The notes under the pieces are model-generated. The model was not told the DNA's origin. It did no database searches and was given only the letters and a program-made list of their open reading frames with translations. Source: Ashinkailepas kermadecensis (lineage: Eukaryota; Arthropoda; Thecostraca; Neolepadidae). From it: DNA of 64,000 nucleotides. The position numbers and the translations under genes were made by a program. Location of the stretch: assembly GCA_034440615.1 (NCBI GenBank), contig JAOTOM010004311.1, positions 128,501-192,500 of the forward strand, given 5' to 3'. This document shows, piece after piece, positions 62,648 to 64,000 of the stretch (positions are counted from its first letter, which is position 1; every line of letters begins with the position of its first letter).

Positions 62648-62813
62648 ATGACCGAGCCCGACAAATTGTTATCGCTGCTTGTATCCGTGAATAATGAAGC
62701 ATATCAGGTCCTGGTTTGCCACACACCACATGGCTCACCAGCTCGGCTGAGACCAATCGTGAGGAACGTTTTTGTTTCGCCTTTCCCGGTCGTAGTTCAT
62801 GAAGAACAACAAG
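62648..62813 (+). CDS. candidate coding exon with strong donor
   Basis: An ATG at 62648, after an in-frame stop at 62624, opens 55 codons ending at a strong donor, AAG|GTAAGA, at 62814 (phase 1). The peptide starts MTEPDKLLSLLVSVNNEAYQ and ends VSPFPVVVHEEQQ. Codon use is balanced and the local DNA is not GC-biased. It lies on the same strand, about 0.9 kb downstream of the candidate exon at 61690, but as a separate ATG exon; whether they belong to one gene cannot be told. No family recognised. Confidence 0.35.
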
Positions 62814-62819
62814 GTAAGA

Positions 62820-64000
62820 TTACAATAACGACAAGCCAGCATGGTGTGTTGTTGCACGGGCCGCGGCTGGGAGCCGCCCGCACTGTGTGGTGTTGCATGG
62901 CCGCTGCGGCGGTTGCACGTGGACTCTGTCGCACGCCGTGCAGCTAAAGAAGACTGTGTGACGGTTGTTTCGACAAGCACACGAAGAACAGAAGTAACGT
63001 AAAAATGAAAGCCTTAGTCAATGGGCAACCATCAGAGACTTAGTATTATAGTTATCTCACGGATGTAGTCACCAGTATTATAGTTATCTCACGGATTTCG
63101 TTCAGGATTTGGAAATTTGTATCCTCCCTAGGTTGCCAAGAATGTAGCGTCTGCTAGGTTTCAATATGAAAATGTACCGTGTTAGTTGGCAGGGTGGTTG
63201 TGCGGTGACCACTGACCACTGACCACTGACCGCTGACTGACCACTACCCCGTAAGCCCGTAAGACACACCAGTAAGCCCAAATAACCAACCGACCACTGA
63301 CTGGCCGCTGTAGTAGGCACGTGCCGGCTGTTTTCATGTGCATGGTGGTGTATGTTTTATTTGGGTATGCTGTCTGCACGTGCTTGTCGGCCCGTCGACG
63401 CCATGTTCCCGCCGACGTCTAGGGTCGTTGGTACTCCCCGACCCCTCCCGACGTCGGGAGAGGGGGAGGGGGTCGAGAGCCATTTGAGAGTCCATGATTT
63501 CCGTACAACGCACATGGAGTCGATGCTAAGCTCGTCCAATGTGTTGGAGGGGTTGCCCTCTGCCCCCCCCCACACATTCCTATGCCCATGGTGGCACGTG
63601 ACATGACATGTGTACGTTAAATGTGGGCGTGATGTGCACATGCGACGTGTTGCGGTGATGAGGATATGCGTTATTTCACCCAGCGTATTAATTCCCGTGC
63701 CGTATTCACGTGCCTTACTCATGCGACTGCATGTGGAATGCGCACGTGTCACCACCGCACGCTTGCACGCGACTGGTTCGCGCGAAGTATCGCGTGGCAG
63801 ATGCAGAGGATACCCAGTTGTCGACGTTGGCTCTGGAGTCATGTGCGAGGCCTTGCGTGACAACGTCAGCACGAATCGCCTGGCGTCGGACGATAGCTCG
63901 CTGGAATTGGAAGCCTACGTACGGCGGTGTGTGTGTGTGGGCGTTGTGTGAAAGGTCATGCGAGGCCTTCGAGGTTCAGTGGGTCGGTTGAATGTGGCTC
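62820..64000. other. unassigned DNA with short repeats
   Basis: AGTATTATAGTTATCTCACG duplicates at about 63040 and 63074. A TGACCACTGACCACTGACC run lies near 63207-63242. A decayed tail-like fragment (GTAAGCCCAAATAACCAACC) lies at 63271-63291. No gene accepted to the window end. Confidence 0.4.

Noticed and set aside
1..64000. A partner LINE for the SINEs and tail elements
   Set aside because: I found no reverse-transcriptase or endonuclease motif in any frame. The partner must lie outside the window.

Overview
The window looks like nuclear DNA from an invertebrate animal. It has no bacterial-style gene packing, long gene-poor stretches, spliceosomal-type donor sites after short open frames, tRNA-derived SINEs with target-site duplications (TSDs), and CpG-rich islands alternating with AT-rich DNA. 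An arthropod, possibly a crustacean, would fit, but no marker gene fixes the taxon.

The most striking feature by length is tandem repetition. About fifty separate minisatellite arrays, with units of 5 to 108 bp, cover a large part of the 64 kb. Most long open frames lie inside these arrays and are by-products of repetition, so they are not annotated as genes.

One gene is well supported: a minus-strand single-exon frame at 47721-48536. It encodes a 271-residue type I membrane protein with a signal peptide, a heptad-repeat stalk and a C-terminal membrane helix. Several short frames ending in good splice donors are offered as low-confidence candidate exons (9531, 11668, 13151, 37978, 61690 and 62648 on plus; 42304 and 58708 on minus). 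The one at 61690 sits at the end of a strong CpG island.

The most interesting system is a family of modular retroposons. Full-length copies (22387, 24812, 26983, 29208 and 33875) carry a tRNA-like head (proline-type where intact), a conserved body and a short 3' tail ending in CAAC or TAAC repeats. A second type (30214) joins a different tRNA-like head to a related body. The tail alone, only about 54-65 bp, also occurs as independent insertions with their own TSDs (19991, 20635, 35891, 45507, 46399 and 50301, plus variants at 1776 and 20111). The tail can fold into a 6-bp stem, and the pairing is kept by compensatory changes between the SINE and the tail-only elements. One SINE plus its flank has been amplified into a 256-bp tandem array (24812-25968). 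No partner LINE was found in the window.

Region by region: 0-5.5 kb is minisatellites including a pure CGGGT array. 5.5-14 kb is mixed unique DNA with a foldback element (8.2 kb) and an almost perfect 27-bp array. 14-19 kb is long arrays and a GCC run. 19-22.7 kb is islands and nested tail elements. 22.7-34 kb holds the SINE cluster and more arrays. 34-43 kb has a large CpG island with tandem E2F-like and CRE sites and a 42-bp array. 43-50 kb has the 22-bp array, tail elements, the membrane-protein gene and a 208-bp foldback. 50-55 kb is mostly unique DNA. 55-60.4 kb is satellite-rich. 61-62 kb is a foldback next to a CpG island with a possible first exon.
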